28,437 nt of DNA from CAZCAC01 sp964496575 (GTDB lineage: Bacteria > Planctomycetota > UBA1135 > GCA-002686595). The stretch spans positions 1 through 28,437 of the forward strand of contig CAZCAC010000113.1 in NCBI GenBank assembly GCA_964496575.1, read 5' to 3'. Under the pieces are notes generated by a model. That model ran no database searches. It had not been told where the DNA came from and saw only the letters and a program-made list of their open reading frames with translations. Positions within the stretch are counted from its first letter, which is position 1, and each line of letters begins with the position of its first letter. The translations under genes and the position numbers were made by a program. Of this stretch, positions 7,475-15,200 are shown piece by piece.

Positions 7475-8491
7475 CTAGCGTTTCTCCTCGGCGATCTTCC
7501 TGATCTCCTCGAAGAACGCCCCGAACTCCCGCTCGCGCCCGGTGCCGCGCAGGGCCATCGCGCTGCGCGGGTGCTGGTTCAACATCCCGGTGATCGCGTA
7601 GGGGATGGTGTAGCCCCACTCGATCGACTCGCGCAGCGGTAGGAGCTCGTCCGCGATCACCTGCAGCAGCGGGCGCACGTCGTACGACGCCCCCTCGCAG
7701 TGACCGATCAGGAGCTCCAGCGGGCAGTTCCCCGCGGCCCGGCCGATGCCGTAGACCGTCCCGTCGGCCCAGGCGACGCCGTGCTCGATCGCGGTCAGCG
7801 TGTTGGCGAACGCGAGTTGCAGCTGGTTGTGCGCGTGGAAGCCGATCTCCTTCGAGGGCAGGTAGCGCCGAAAGCGCTCGACCAGCTCGATGACCTCCGG
7901 CGGGTGCAGGGAGCCGAAGCTGTCGACGATGTAGACCACCGGCGTGCGGCACTCCTCCTCCAGCCGCTGCAACGCCTCGGTCAGCTCCGGCCCGCGGTCG
8001 CGCGAGATGGCCATGATGTTGACGCTGGTCTCGTAGCCCTTGTCCATGAAGCCGTGACAGAGCTCGATCGCCTGCCCGATGTCCTTCACGTACGTGGCGG
8101 TGCGGACCAGGTCCACCGGGTTCTCCGCGGCCGGGCCGAGGGAGTCGGGGTCGACGCGGCCGATGTCGACCATCACCGAGACCCGGCTCTTCGACTCCAC
8201 CCCGTCCGTGATCCGGCGCAGGTCCTCGTCCCCGCAGAACATCCAGGGGCCGAACTCCTCCGGCGACATCACCTCGGGCGAGTTGCGGTAGCCGAGCTCG
8301 GTCGCGTAGACCCCCGAGGCGGAGGTCGCCTCGAAGACCGACCGCACCAGCCGCTCCTCGAAGCGGTGGTGGTTGGTCAGTCCGCCGTCGCGGATCGTGC
8401 AGTCGACCACACGAAGGGCGCGCGGCGCGGCATTCGACCCGCCGTTTCCAGTCTTCCCGCCATCGGGTTCCAGCGCTTCAGGGCCGTTCAC
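7475..8491 (-). CDS. HMGL-like (DRE-TIM) aldolase
   Basis: The product is 338 residues, a single TIM-barrel lyase domain. VVDCTIRDGGL (D30, R34, D35) matches the family's metal-binding and catalytic D-x-T-x-R-D-G signature, and GFHAHNQLQLA provides the HxH metal ligands on a later strand. Relatives are 4-hydroxy-2-oxovalerate aldolases, HMG-CoA lyases and poorly characterised 'aldolase catalytic domain' proteins. A cytoplasmic divalent-metal aldolase or lyase releasing pyruvate or an acyl unit is likely; the substrate is unknown. The start is GTG at 8491, supported by AGAGGTGA just upstream on the minus strand. The first ~24 residues are a low-complexity tail before the barrel. It is followed by the DeoR gene and lies divergent from the VOC-dhaK-dhaL genes. 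Confidence 0.88.
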   Translation of the reverse strand: MNGPEALEPDGGKTGNGGSNAAPRALRVVDCTIRDGGLTNHHRFEERLVRSVFEATSASGVYATELGYRNSPEVMSPEEFGPWMFCGDEDLRRITDGVESKSRVSVMVDIGRVDPDSLGPAAENPVDLVRTATYVKDIGQAIELCHGFMDKGYETSVNIMAISRDRGPELTEALQRLEEECRTPVVYIVDSFGSLHPPEVIELVERFRRYLPSKEIGFHAHNQLQLAFANTLTAIEHGVAWADGTVYGIGRAAGNCPLELLIGHCEGASYDVRPLLQVIADELLPLRESIEWGYTIPYAITGMLNQHPRSAMALRGTGREREFGAFFEEIRKIAEEKR

Positions 8492-8501
8492 GTGTCACCT
8501 C

Positions 8502-8529
8502 TTGACTTTCTGGGATTCTGTCCGAAAAT
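8502..8529 (+). promoter_or_regulatory. Weak candidate promoter for the VOC-dhaKL operon
   Basis: TTGACT at 8502-8507 and GAAAAT at 8524-8529 are separated by 16 bp. They lie in the 84-base gap between the divergent aldolase and VOC genes. The -35 is good and the -10 poor. Confidence 0.35.
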
Positions 8530-8534
8530 ACCCG

Positions 8535-8563
8535 CTTTGTCCAGCTGGTCATTGCAAACAAAG
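8535..8563. promoter_or_regulatory. CTTTGT...ACAAAG inverted repeat, candidate operator
   Basis: CTTTGT (8535-8540) and ACAAAG (8558-8563) form a 6 bp inverted repeat with a 17-base spacer, just downstream of the candidate promoter and 13 bases before the VOC start codon. The position fits a repressor site, possibly for the DeoR protein encoded in the divergent operon. The arms are short, so chance is possible. Confidence 0.3.
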
Positions 8564-8575
8564 GGAATCGGAACC

Positions 8576-8896
8576 ATGGCACCGGGTACGTTTCATCACT
8601 TCGGCGTCCCCACGGGAACGCAGCACGACGGGGAAAACCACATCGAGAGCGCCGGAGTGTACGTCACCGATCCGGACGCGCATCCCTATCGCGTCGAATT
8701 CCTGCGCTTCGAGTCGGAGACCTGCATGCCCGCCGAGCTGCAGAACCAACCCCACGCCGCTTTCCTGGTCGAAAGCCTCGAGGCGGCGCTCGAGGGGAAG
8801 AAGGTCGTCGTCGAGCCCTTCGACGCGACCGAGACGCTGCGGGTCGCCTTTATCATGGACGACACCGCCCTGATCGAGCTGATGCAGGTGATCTAG
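8576..8896 (+). CDS. Small VOC (glyoxalase/bleomycin-resistance fold) protein
   Basis: The 106-residue frame starts at ATG 8576. A longer in-frame opening upstream is antisense to the aldolase gene and is ignored. The sequence fits one VOC unit of two beta-alpha-beta-beta-beta modules: HHFGVPTG at the start, HPYRVEFLRF, then PHAAFLVESLEAALEGKKV, and a final IELMQ. Histidines in the first and PHAAF strands and the Glu of IELMQ are candidate metal ligands. VOC enzymes act as isomerases, epimerases, lyases or dioxygenases. As the first gene before dhaK it could catalyse an isomerisation feeding the kinase or the LsrF-type enzyme. The reaction is not known. The ribosome-binding site is weak (GGGAATCGG). 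Confidence 0.75.
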   Translation: MAPGTFHHFGVPTGTQHDGENHIESAGVYVTDPDAHPYRVEFLRFESETCMPAELQNQPHAAFLVESLEAALEGKKVVVEPFDATETLRVAFIMDDTALIELMQVI

Positions 8897-8956
8897 CGAT
8901 TCCACCCTGGAGTGGTGGGTGAACGAACCAGTAGCTGAGGAAATAAGAGGAGCGTC

Positions 8957-9958
8957 ATGGTCTCGAACAAGTTCATCAACGATCCCGACAACCTGACCGG
9001 TGAGCTCCTCGAGGGCTTCGCCGTCGCCCACGAGGACAAGATCCGGCTCACCGACGAGGGGCTGGTCGTCCGCGCCTGGCCCAAGCCGAACGACAAGGTG
9101 GCGATCGTCACCCTCGGGGGCAGCGGCCACGAGCCGGCGCTCAGCGGCTTCGTCGGCGAGGGGATGCTCGACATCAGCGCCCCCGGCGAGATCTTCGCCG
9201 CGCCGGGCCCGCCCAAGGTGATCGAGATGCTGCGCCAGGCGAACCGCGACGCCGGCGTTCTCTTCGTGGTGCTCAACCACGAGGGCGACGTGATGTCCTC
9301 CAACATCGCCATGGAGATGGCGGAAGCCGAGGGGCTGAACGTCAAGACGATCCTCACCCACGAGGACATCTCCGCCGGGAGCCGCGAGGACCCGAGCGAC
9401 CGGCGCGGGCTGGTCGGCTGCACCCTGGTCTACAAGGTCGCCGGCGCGGCCGCCGAGCAGGGCAAGTCGCTCGACGAATGCCTGGCCATCGCCGAGCGGA
9501 TGGAGAAGAACATGGCCACCCTGGCCGTGGCCACCTCCAGCGCGACCCACCCCCAGACCGGCGAGCCGATCTCCGACGTGCCCGACGGCGAGATGGTCGT
9601 CGGCATGGGGCAGCACGGCGAGGCGGGCGGCGGCCAGCAGAAGCTGGGCACCGCCGACGCCACCGCGGAGCTGATGCTGAACGCGCTCCTCTCCGACCTG
9701 AAGGTCACCGAGGGCGAGAAGGTCTTCGTGATGCTCAACGGTGTCGGCTCGACCACGCTGATGGAGCTCTACCTGGTGCAGCGCCGCGTCGCCAAGCTGC
9801 TCGAGGAGAAGAACATCGAGCTGGTCCGCAACGCCGTCGGCCGGTACCTCTCCGTCCAGGAGATGGGCGGTTTCCAGATGTGCGTGGCGCGGATGGACGA
9901 CGAGCTCGTCGCCCTGATGGACGCACCGTGCGACACACCCGCGCTGACGGTGAAGTGA
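8957..9958 (+). CDS. dhaK: Dihydroxyacetone kinase DhaK-type subunit
   Basis: The 333 residues cover the whole DhaK fold. GGSGHEPALSGFVGEGMLD contains H58, and GMGQHGEAGG contains H220; these line up with His56 and His218 of E. coli DhaK, the latter forming the covalent hemiaminal with the ketone substrate. LNHEGDVMSSNIAMEMA matches the region around the catalytic Asp109. DhaK-type subunits bind a small ketose or hydroxyketone and receive phosphate from DhaL. Homologues also phosphorylate erythruloses and related ketoses, so dihydroxyacetone itself is not assured. The start at 8957 has GAGGAG six bases upstream. It is followed by dhaL after 22 bases. No dhaM or other PTS component is in view. 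Confidence 0.93.
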   Translation: MVSNKFINDPDNLTGELLEGFAVAHEDKIRLTDEGLVVRAWPKPNDKVAIVTLGGSGHEPALSGFVGEGMLDISAPGEIFAAPGPPKVIEMLRQANRDAGVLFVVLNHEGDVMSSNIAMEMAEAEGLNVKTILTHEDISAGSREDPSDRRGLVGCTLVYKVAGAAAEQGKSLDECLAIAERMEKNMATLAVATSSATHPQTGEPISDVPDGEMVVGMGQHGEAGGGQQKLGTADATAELMLNALLSDLKVTEGEKVFVMLNGVGSTTLMELYLVQRRVAKLLEEKNIELVRNAVGRYLSVQEMGGFQMCVARMDDELVALMDAPCDTPALTVK

Positions 9959-9980
9959 GCGCGACGCGGAAGAAGGCACG

Positions 9981-10619
9981 ATGACGATGAGTACCGTGGG
10001 CTACGGCGAGCTGGTCGCGATGCTGCGTCGCGCTTCGAGCCGGGTGCGGGAGAATCAGGAAGAGCTCTCCGCGCTCGACTCGAAGGGCGGCGACGGCGAC
10101 CACGGGACCACCATGGTCCGGGCGATGGACCAGCTGGAGAAGGCGGTGGGGGAGGCGAGTCCGCCCGCCCTCGGCCCGCTCCTCCAGCAGGTGGGGTGGG
10201 CGATCATGGGAGTCGACGGCGGCGCGACCGGCCCGCTGTTCGGCTCCTTCTTCATGTCGATGGCGAAGGGCTGCGAGGGCGAGCAGCTCGACGCGGGGAG
10301 CCTCGCCAGCGTCTTCGAGGCGGGGCTCGCCGGCGTGCAGAAGAACACCCGGGCGAAGGTCGGTGACAAGACGATGATCGACGCCCTCGTCCCCGCGGTC
10401 GAGGCGCTGCGCGTGGCGATCGCGGGCGGCGCCGGCATCGAGGCCGCCCTCGAGCGCGCGGCCGAAGCCGCCGAGGAGGGCGCGCGCTCGACCGTCGAGC
10501 TGACGGCACGCTTCGGCCGGGCCAAGAACATCGGTGAGGCGAGCCGCGGGTATGCGGACCCCGGCGCGACCTCCGTGTCCCTGATCTTCCGCGGCTTCTT
10601 CGAAGGAGCGAGCGTCTGA
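9981..10619 (+). CDS. dhaL: Dihydroxyacetone kinase DhaL-type nucleotide-binding subunit
   Basis: The 212-residue protein is standard DhaL length. LDSKGGDGDHG supplies the three Mg-nucleotide aspartates D33, D38 and D40 (E. coli D30, D35, D37). GGATGPLFGSFF, KVGDKTMIDAL and GRAKNIGEASRGYADPGATSV are the other signature stretches. It transfers phosphate to the substrate bound on DhaK. In PTS-linked systems a DhaM protein recharges bound ADP; none is present here, so direct use of ATP, as in ATP-dependent DhaKL kinases, is likely. The stop overlaps the next start as TGATG. An alternative ATG lies two codons in. GAAGAAGG precedes the start. Confidence 0.94.
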   Translation: MTMSTVGYGELVAMLRRASSRVRENQEELSALDSKGGDGDHGTTMVRAMDQLEKAVGEASPPALGPLLQQVGWAIMGVDGGATGPLFGSFFMSMAKGCEGEQLDAGSLASVFEAGLAGVQKNTRAKVGDKTMIDALVPAVEALRVAIAGGAGIEAALERAAEAAEEGARSTVELTARFGRAKNIGEASRGYADPGATSVSLIFRGFFEGASV

Positions 10620-11515
10620 TGGCCGATTCCGATCTCAAGGCGGGTGGCGAGAGCAAGAACTTCCGGGCCGACGTGCCGCAGGAGACGCCGGGCTTCCACC
10701 TCAAGGGCTGCGCGCACCTCGGCTGGGGGATGAAGAACCGCCTCAGCCGGATCTTCGACCCCGAGAGCAGCCGCACGGTGATGCTCGCCTTCGACCACGG
10801 CTACATCGTCGGGCCGACGACGGGGCTCGAGCGCCTCGACCTCGCGATCCCGCCGCTGATTCCCTACGCCGACTGCCTGATGTGCACACGGGGCGCGATC
10901 ACGACCTGCATCCCGCCGGAGTCCGAGGTTCCCTTCGTGCTGCGCATGAACACCGGCGCGACGGTGCTGAAGGATCTCTCCAACGAGCTCATCGGCGTCA
11001 CCGTCGAGGAGGCGATTCGCCTCGGCGCCACGGCGATCACCGCGATGGTCTGCATCGGCGACACGCACGAGCGCGAATCGCTGGAGAACATGTCCTACCT
11101 GATCAACGAGGGGAACCGCTACGGCCTCCCCTCGCTGGCGGTGACCGCGGTCGGCAAGGAGATGGCCCGCGACGCGCGCTACTTCAGCCTGGCCAGCCGC
11201 GTGGCCGCCGAGATCGGGGCGACGATGGTCAAGACCTACTACGTCGAGCCCGGCTTCGAGGAGATCACCGCGGGCTGCCCCGTACCGATCGTCATCGCCG
11301 GCGGCAAGAAGCTGCCCGAGATCGACGCGCTGACCATGGCCTGGCGCGCGATCGACCAGGGCGCCAGCGGCGTCGACATGGGGCGCAACATCTTCTGCGC
11401 CGACGACCCCGTGGCGATGATCCAGGCGGTGCGTGCCGTGGTCCACGAGCACGAGAAGCCGGAGAAGGCCCTCGACCTCTACAACACGATCAAGAGCAAA
11501 CCCGCTCTGACCTGA
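10619..11515 (+). CDS. lsrF: LsrF-type class I aldolase/thiolase
   Basis: The 298 residues resemble E. coli LsrF along the whole length from memory: LKGCAHLGWGMKNRLSRIF, TVMLAFDHGY, GPTTGLER, MCTRGA, VGKEMARDARYFSLASRVAAE, KTYYVE, AGCPVPIVIAGGKKLPE and DQGASGVDMGRNIF. K205 in VKTYYVE matches the LsrF catalytic lysine 203. E. coli LsrF transfers an acetyl group from 3-hydroxy-2,4-pentadione 5-phosphate to CoA, giving acetyl-CoA and dihydroxyacetone phosphate. Here it is encoded with a DhaKL kinase instead of LsrK and without LsrG, LsrR or the Lsr transporter, so a related phosphorylated dione or ketose is the likely substrate, not necessarily AI-2. The ATG overlaps the dhaL stop; GGAG lies upstream. 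Confidence 0.88.
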   Translation: MADSDLKAGGESKNFRADVPQETPGFHLKGCAHLGWGMKNRLSRIFDPESSRTVMLAFDHGYIVGPTTGLERLDLAIPPLIPYADCLMCTRGAITTCIPPESEVPFVLRMNTGATVLKDLSNELIGVTVEEAIRLGATAITAMVCIGDTHERESLENMSYLINEGNRYGLPSLAVTAVGKEMARDARYFSLASRVAAEIGATMVKTYYVEPGFEEITAGCPVPIVIAGGKKLPEIDALTMAWRAIDQGASGVDMGRNIFCADDPVAMIQAVRAVVHEHEKPEKALDLYNTIKSKPALT

Positions 11516-11545
11516 ACCCTCATCCGAAACACAACGACCAACCCG

Positions 11546-12199
11546 ATGAGCACCATTCAACGTTTCACGCGGATCGGCGCGGGGTGTGCCCTCGCCGCTT
11601 CCCTCACCTTCCTCGGAGGTTGCGCGACCACCATGGATGCACCCCAGAACAGTGACTTCTACCAGGCCGACGGGACCTTCGATGCCGAGGCCGCGAAGCA
11701 GGCCTACTACGACATGTTCGAGTACCACGGGTACCCGATTCCCGAGGTCCTGAAGGGTGAGGAGTTCTGGGCGATCGACTTCGGCATCGGCGAGTTCACC
11801 GAGGTCGGCATGGCCGGGATCTTCTGGATCAACAACGTCGATCACGACTACCTCGGCCACGAGATCTTCCTCCTGCCCGGCCAGATGATCCCCGAGCACT
11901 GGCACATGAAGACCGACAACGTCCGCGCCAAGGTGGAAGGGTGGCACCTGCGCCACGGCTCGGTGACGCTGGTCTCCGAGGGGGAACCGACCGAAGGCTT
12001 CGAGATCCCGCCGCTGCACGCGGACATCGCCGTGGCGCGCCACGCCACCGTGCTGAAGCCCGGCGAGATCGGGTACCTGGCCAATCCGATGGAGAAGCAC
12101 TGGATGATCGCCGGCCCCGAGGGCGCGATCGTCAGCGAGTACGCCAGCGCCCACGACGGTGACGGGCTGCGCTTCTCGCACCCCGACATCAAGTTCTGA
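11546..12199 (+). CDS. Cupin-domain lipoprotein, sugar-isomerase-like
   Basis: The 217-residue protein begins with a lipoprotein signal: basic start, hydrophobic stretch and lipobox LGGC with C26. The mature part holds a cupin. IPEHWHMKTDNVRAKVEGW (H118, H120 and a following acidic residue) and a later EKHWMIAG look like the two metal-binding cupin motifs. The arrangement recalls the D-lyxose isomerase-type cupins, which interconvert aldose and ketose sugars. It follows the lsrF-type gene by 30 bases, without a clear ribosome-binding site. An extracytoplasmic enzyme or binding protein acting on the same sugar as the kinase is plausible. The exact activity is not established. Confidence 0.75.
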   Translation: MSTIQRFTRIGAGCALAASLTFLGGCATTMDAPQNSDFYQADGTFDAEAAKQAYYDMFEYHGYPIPEVLKGEEFWAIDFGIGEFTEVGMAGIFWINNVDHDYLGHEIFLLPGQMIPEHWHMKTDNVRAKVEGWHLRHGSVTLVSEGEPTEGFEIPPLHADIAVARHATVLKPGEIGYLANPMEKHWMIAGPEGAIVSEYASAHDGDGLRFSHPDIKF

Positions 12200-12278
12200 A
12201 ACCACCGGCCCCAGCCGGACTCTCTCTCGCTCTTCCCCAGCCTGATCGACACCCCGTCCCCGGAGACCGACGCTTACG

Positions 12279-15200
12279 ATGATGTTCCTCCGCGCTTTCG
12301 CCTTCGGTTTTCTGACCCTGGGCACCACGTGTCTCCTCTCCGGTCACGCTCCGCTGATCGCGCAGGAGGCTCCTCATGGAGACGTCGCCGGGGACGGGTG
12401 GGTCGAGTCGATGCTCGCCATCCGCGAGTCGCTGCAAGCGGAGGCCGGGGCCGAGGCGTCGTTGCGCCTCGGCCCCTGGTTCGCCACCGTTTCCCTGCCG
12501 GCGAAGAGCTTCGATGAGGTCTTCTTCCCCGAGCGCGGCATCGACCTAGCGGCCAGGGACGAGCAAGGGAAGAAGCTCTGGAAGAAGCGCAAGAAGTACG
12601 CCGATGGCGCGATGCACTCCCTGCCGGGGGCCCACCGCGGCTCGACCTACCTCTACCGCGTGATCACCGCGGAGAGCGAGACGGTGCAGCCCGCCTCCCT
12701 CGGCAGTGACGACGGGCTCGAGGTCTGGCTCAACGGAGAGAAGCTGCTGTCGCGCAACGTCGCTCGTGGGCTCGGGCGCGACCAGGATCGCGCCGACCTG
12801 CCGCTGAAGGCGGGGGAGAACCACCTCCTGCTGAAGATCCACAACAACAGCGGTGGGCACGGCTTCTACTTCTCGCTGGGGACCAACCCCGCGGTTGCGG
12901 TGTGGAACCTTATCGAGCGCGAGTATCCCGTCGAGAGCGCCTGGATAAAGCGCGATCTCCCCGGCAACGCGCACCTCGCCTGGTTCGCCGAGGAGGAGGA
13001 GGCGACGACGAGCCGCGAGCTCCTCGCGTCGATCTGCAAGAACCTCTCGATCTCGAGCGGCAAGCTGTACGGTGAGTGGGAGGCGCTGTGCGCGGGCCAG
13101 GTCTCCTCGAGCTCCCCGAAGTGGTTGGAGCTCTACACCGTGCTGGCCAATCTGCGGGAGACGCGGGACGTGCTCGCCGGGCTGAACCTCCCGGCGCTGC
13201 GTCGCGCGATCGAGCACCTCAGCGCGACGTTTCCCGACACCTACCCGAACGGGGCCGAGCGCCTGCGCTGGCTGGACGCGCTCGAGGGGCGCATCGCGCC
13301 TCTGCAGAAGGCGCTCCTGCGCGCCGACCGCCTGGCCGCCGCGGACGCCGCCGAGTCGATCGGCGCGATCGCCGAGTTCCGCCGCGAGTCGCTGCTGGCC
13401 AACCCGCTGCTCGGGGAGATCGAGCGCCTCCTGCTGGTCAAGCGCAAGGCGAACAGCCCCAAGCTGGGTCTGCCGCAGAACTGGCAGGGGAACTGCTCCC
13501 TGCCGCGCAGCGGTTACGACGACCAGCTGATGACCCTCGAGCCGGTCCGTCCCGGTGGCGAGCTGCGGACCTTCTTCGCCCCCGAGACGCCGAGCTTCAT
13601 CGGCGACGTCGACCTCGACTTCGACAGCGAGCGGATGCTCTTCTCGATGATCGGCAGCCACAACCGCTGGCAGATCTTCGAGCTCGACGCCGCGGGGGAG
13701 AAACTGCGCCAGGTGACCCCCGGTGAGGATGCGGACGTGGACAACTACGACGCCTGCTACCTCCCCGACGGTCGGATCATGTTCGGCTCCTCGCGCATCT
13801 TCCAGGGCGTACCCTGCGTCGGCGGTTCCGACGCGGTGGCCAACCTGCACCGGATGGACGCCGATGGCGGCAACGTCCGGCAGCTCTGCTTCGACCAGGA
13901 TCACGACTGGTGCCCGACGGTGCTCGGCAACGGTCGCGTGCTGTTCACCCGCTGGGAGTACTCCGACACGCCGCACTACTTCACGCGGCTGTTGATGCAC
14001 ATGAACCCCGACGGGACGGGGCAGATGGAGTACTACGGCAGCAACTCCTACTGGCCCAACTCGATCTTCTACGCGCGGCCGATCCCCGGCCACCCCAGCC
14101 AGGTGGTCGCCATCGTCTCCGGGCACCACGGCGTGCCGCGGATGGGCGAGCTCTTGATCTTCGATCCCACGCTCGGCCGCCACGAGGCCGACGGCGTCGT
14201 CCAGCGGATCCCCGGCCACGGCGAGAAGGTCGAGCCGGTGATCGTCGACCAGCTGGTGAACGGCTCCTGGCCGAAGTTCCTGCACCCGTACCCGCTCAGC
14301 GCCGAGTACTTCCTCGTCGCCTCCCAGCCGAGCCCCTCGCACTCGTGGGGGATCTACCTCGTCGACGTCTTCGACAACATGCTGCTCCTGGCCGAGGAGC
14401 CGGGTCACGCGCTGCTCGAGCCGATCCCCTTCCGCGCCACGACGCGCCCGCCCGTGATCCCCGACAAGGTCGATCTCGACAGTGACGAGGCGACCGTCTT
14501 CCTGACCGACGTCTACCTCGGTCCCGGGCTCGAGGACGTGCCGCGCGGCACGGTCAAGTCGCTGCGCGTCTACGAGTTCTACTACGGCTACAACCGGATG
14601 GGCGGGCACAAGCACGTCGGCATCGAGGGGCCGTGGGACGTGCACCGTATCCTCGGCACGGTGCCGGTCGAGGTGGACGGCTCCGCGGCGTTCACCGTGC
14701 CGGCGAACACCCCGCTGGCGATCCAGCCGCTCGATTCGAGCGGCGCCGCGGTGCAGCTGATGCGCTCCTGGTTCGTCGCCATGCCCGGCGAGGTGGTCTC
14801 CTGCGTCGGCTGCCACGAGCCGCAGAACTCCGGCGTACCGGTCCAGGCGTCGATCGCCGCGAAGCAGGCTCCTGCTGCGATCACGCCGTGGCACGGCCCG
14901 ACGCGCGGCTTCAGCTTCCCGCGCGACGTGCAGCCGGTGCTCGATCGGCTCTGCGTCGGTTGCCACAACGGTGAGCGCGGGCCCGACCACCCCGACTTCC
15001 GCCGCAAGGACGAGCGAGGGTGGCGTGGCTTCACGCCGTCGTACATCGCCCTGCACCCCTACGTTCGCCGTCCCGGGCCGGAGAGCGACTACCACCTCCT
15101 GCCGCCGATGGAGTACCACGCGAGCACCAGCGAGCTGATCCAGATGCTGCGCAAGGGTCACCACGGAGTGAAGCTCGACGACGAGGCGTGGGACCGGTTG

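Noticed and set aside
7700..8575. In-frame upstream extension of the VOC gene
   Set aside because: It is antisense to the DRE-TIM aldolase gene; conserved VOC sequence begins only at the ATG at 8576.
8549..9979. 476-codon minus-strand open frame over dhaK
   Set aside because: Antisense to a full dhaK with intact active-site residues; the translation is Leu/Asp/His-rich without motifs.
10055..12328. 757-codon minus-strand open frame over dhaL, lsrF and the cupin gene
   Set aside because: It lies antisense to three recognised genes and shows low-complexity composition with no family motif.
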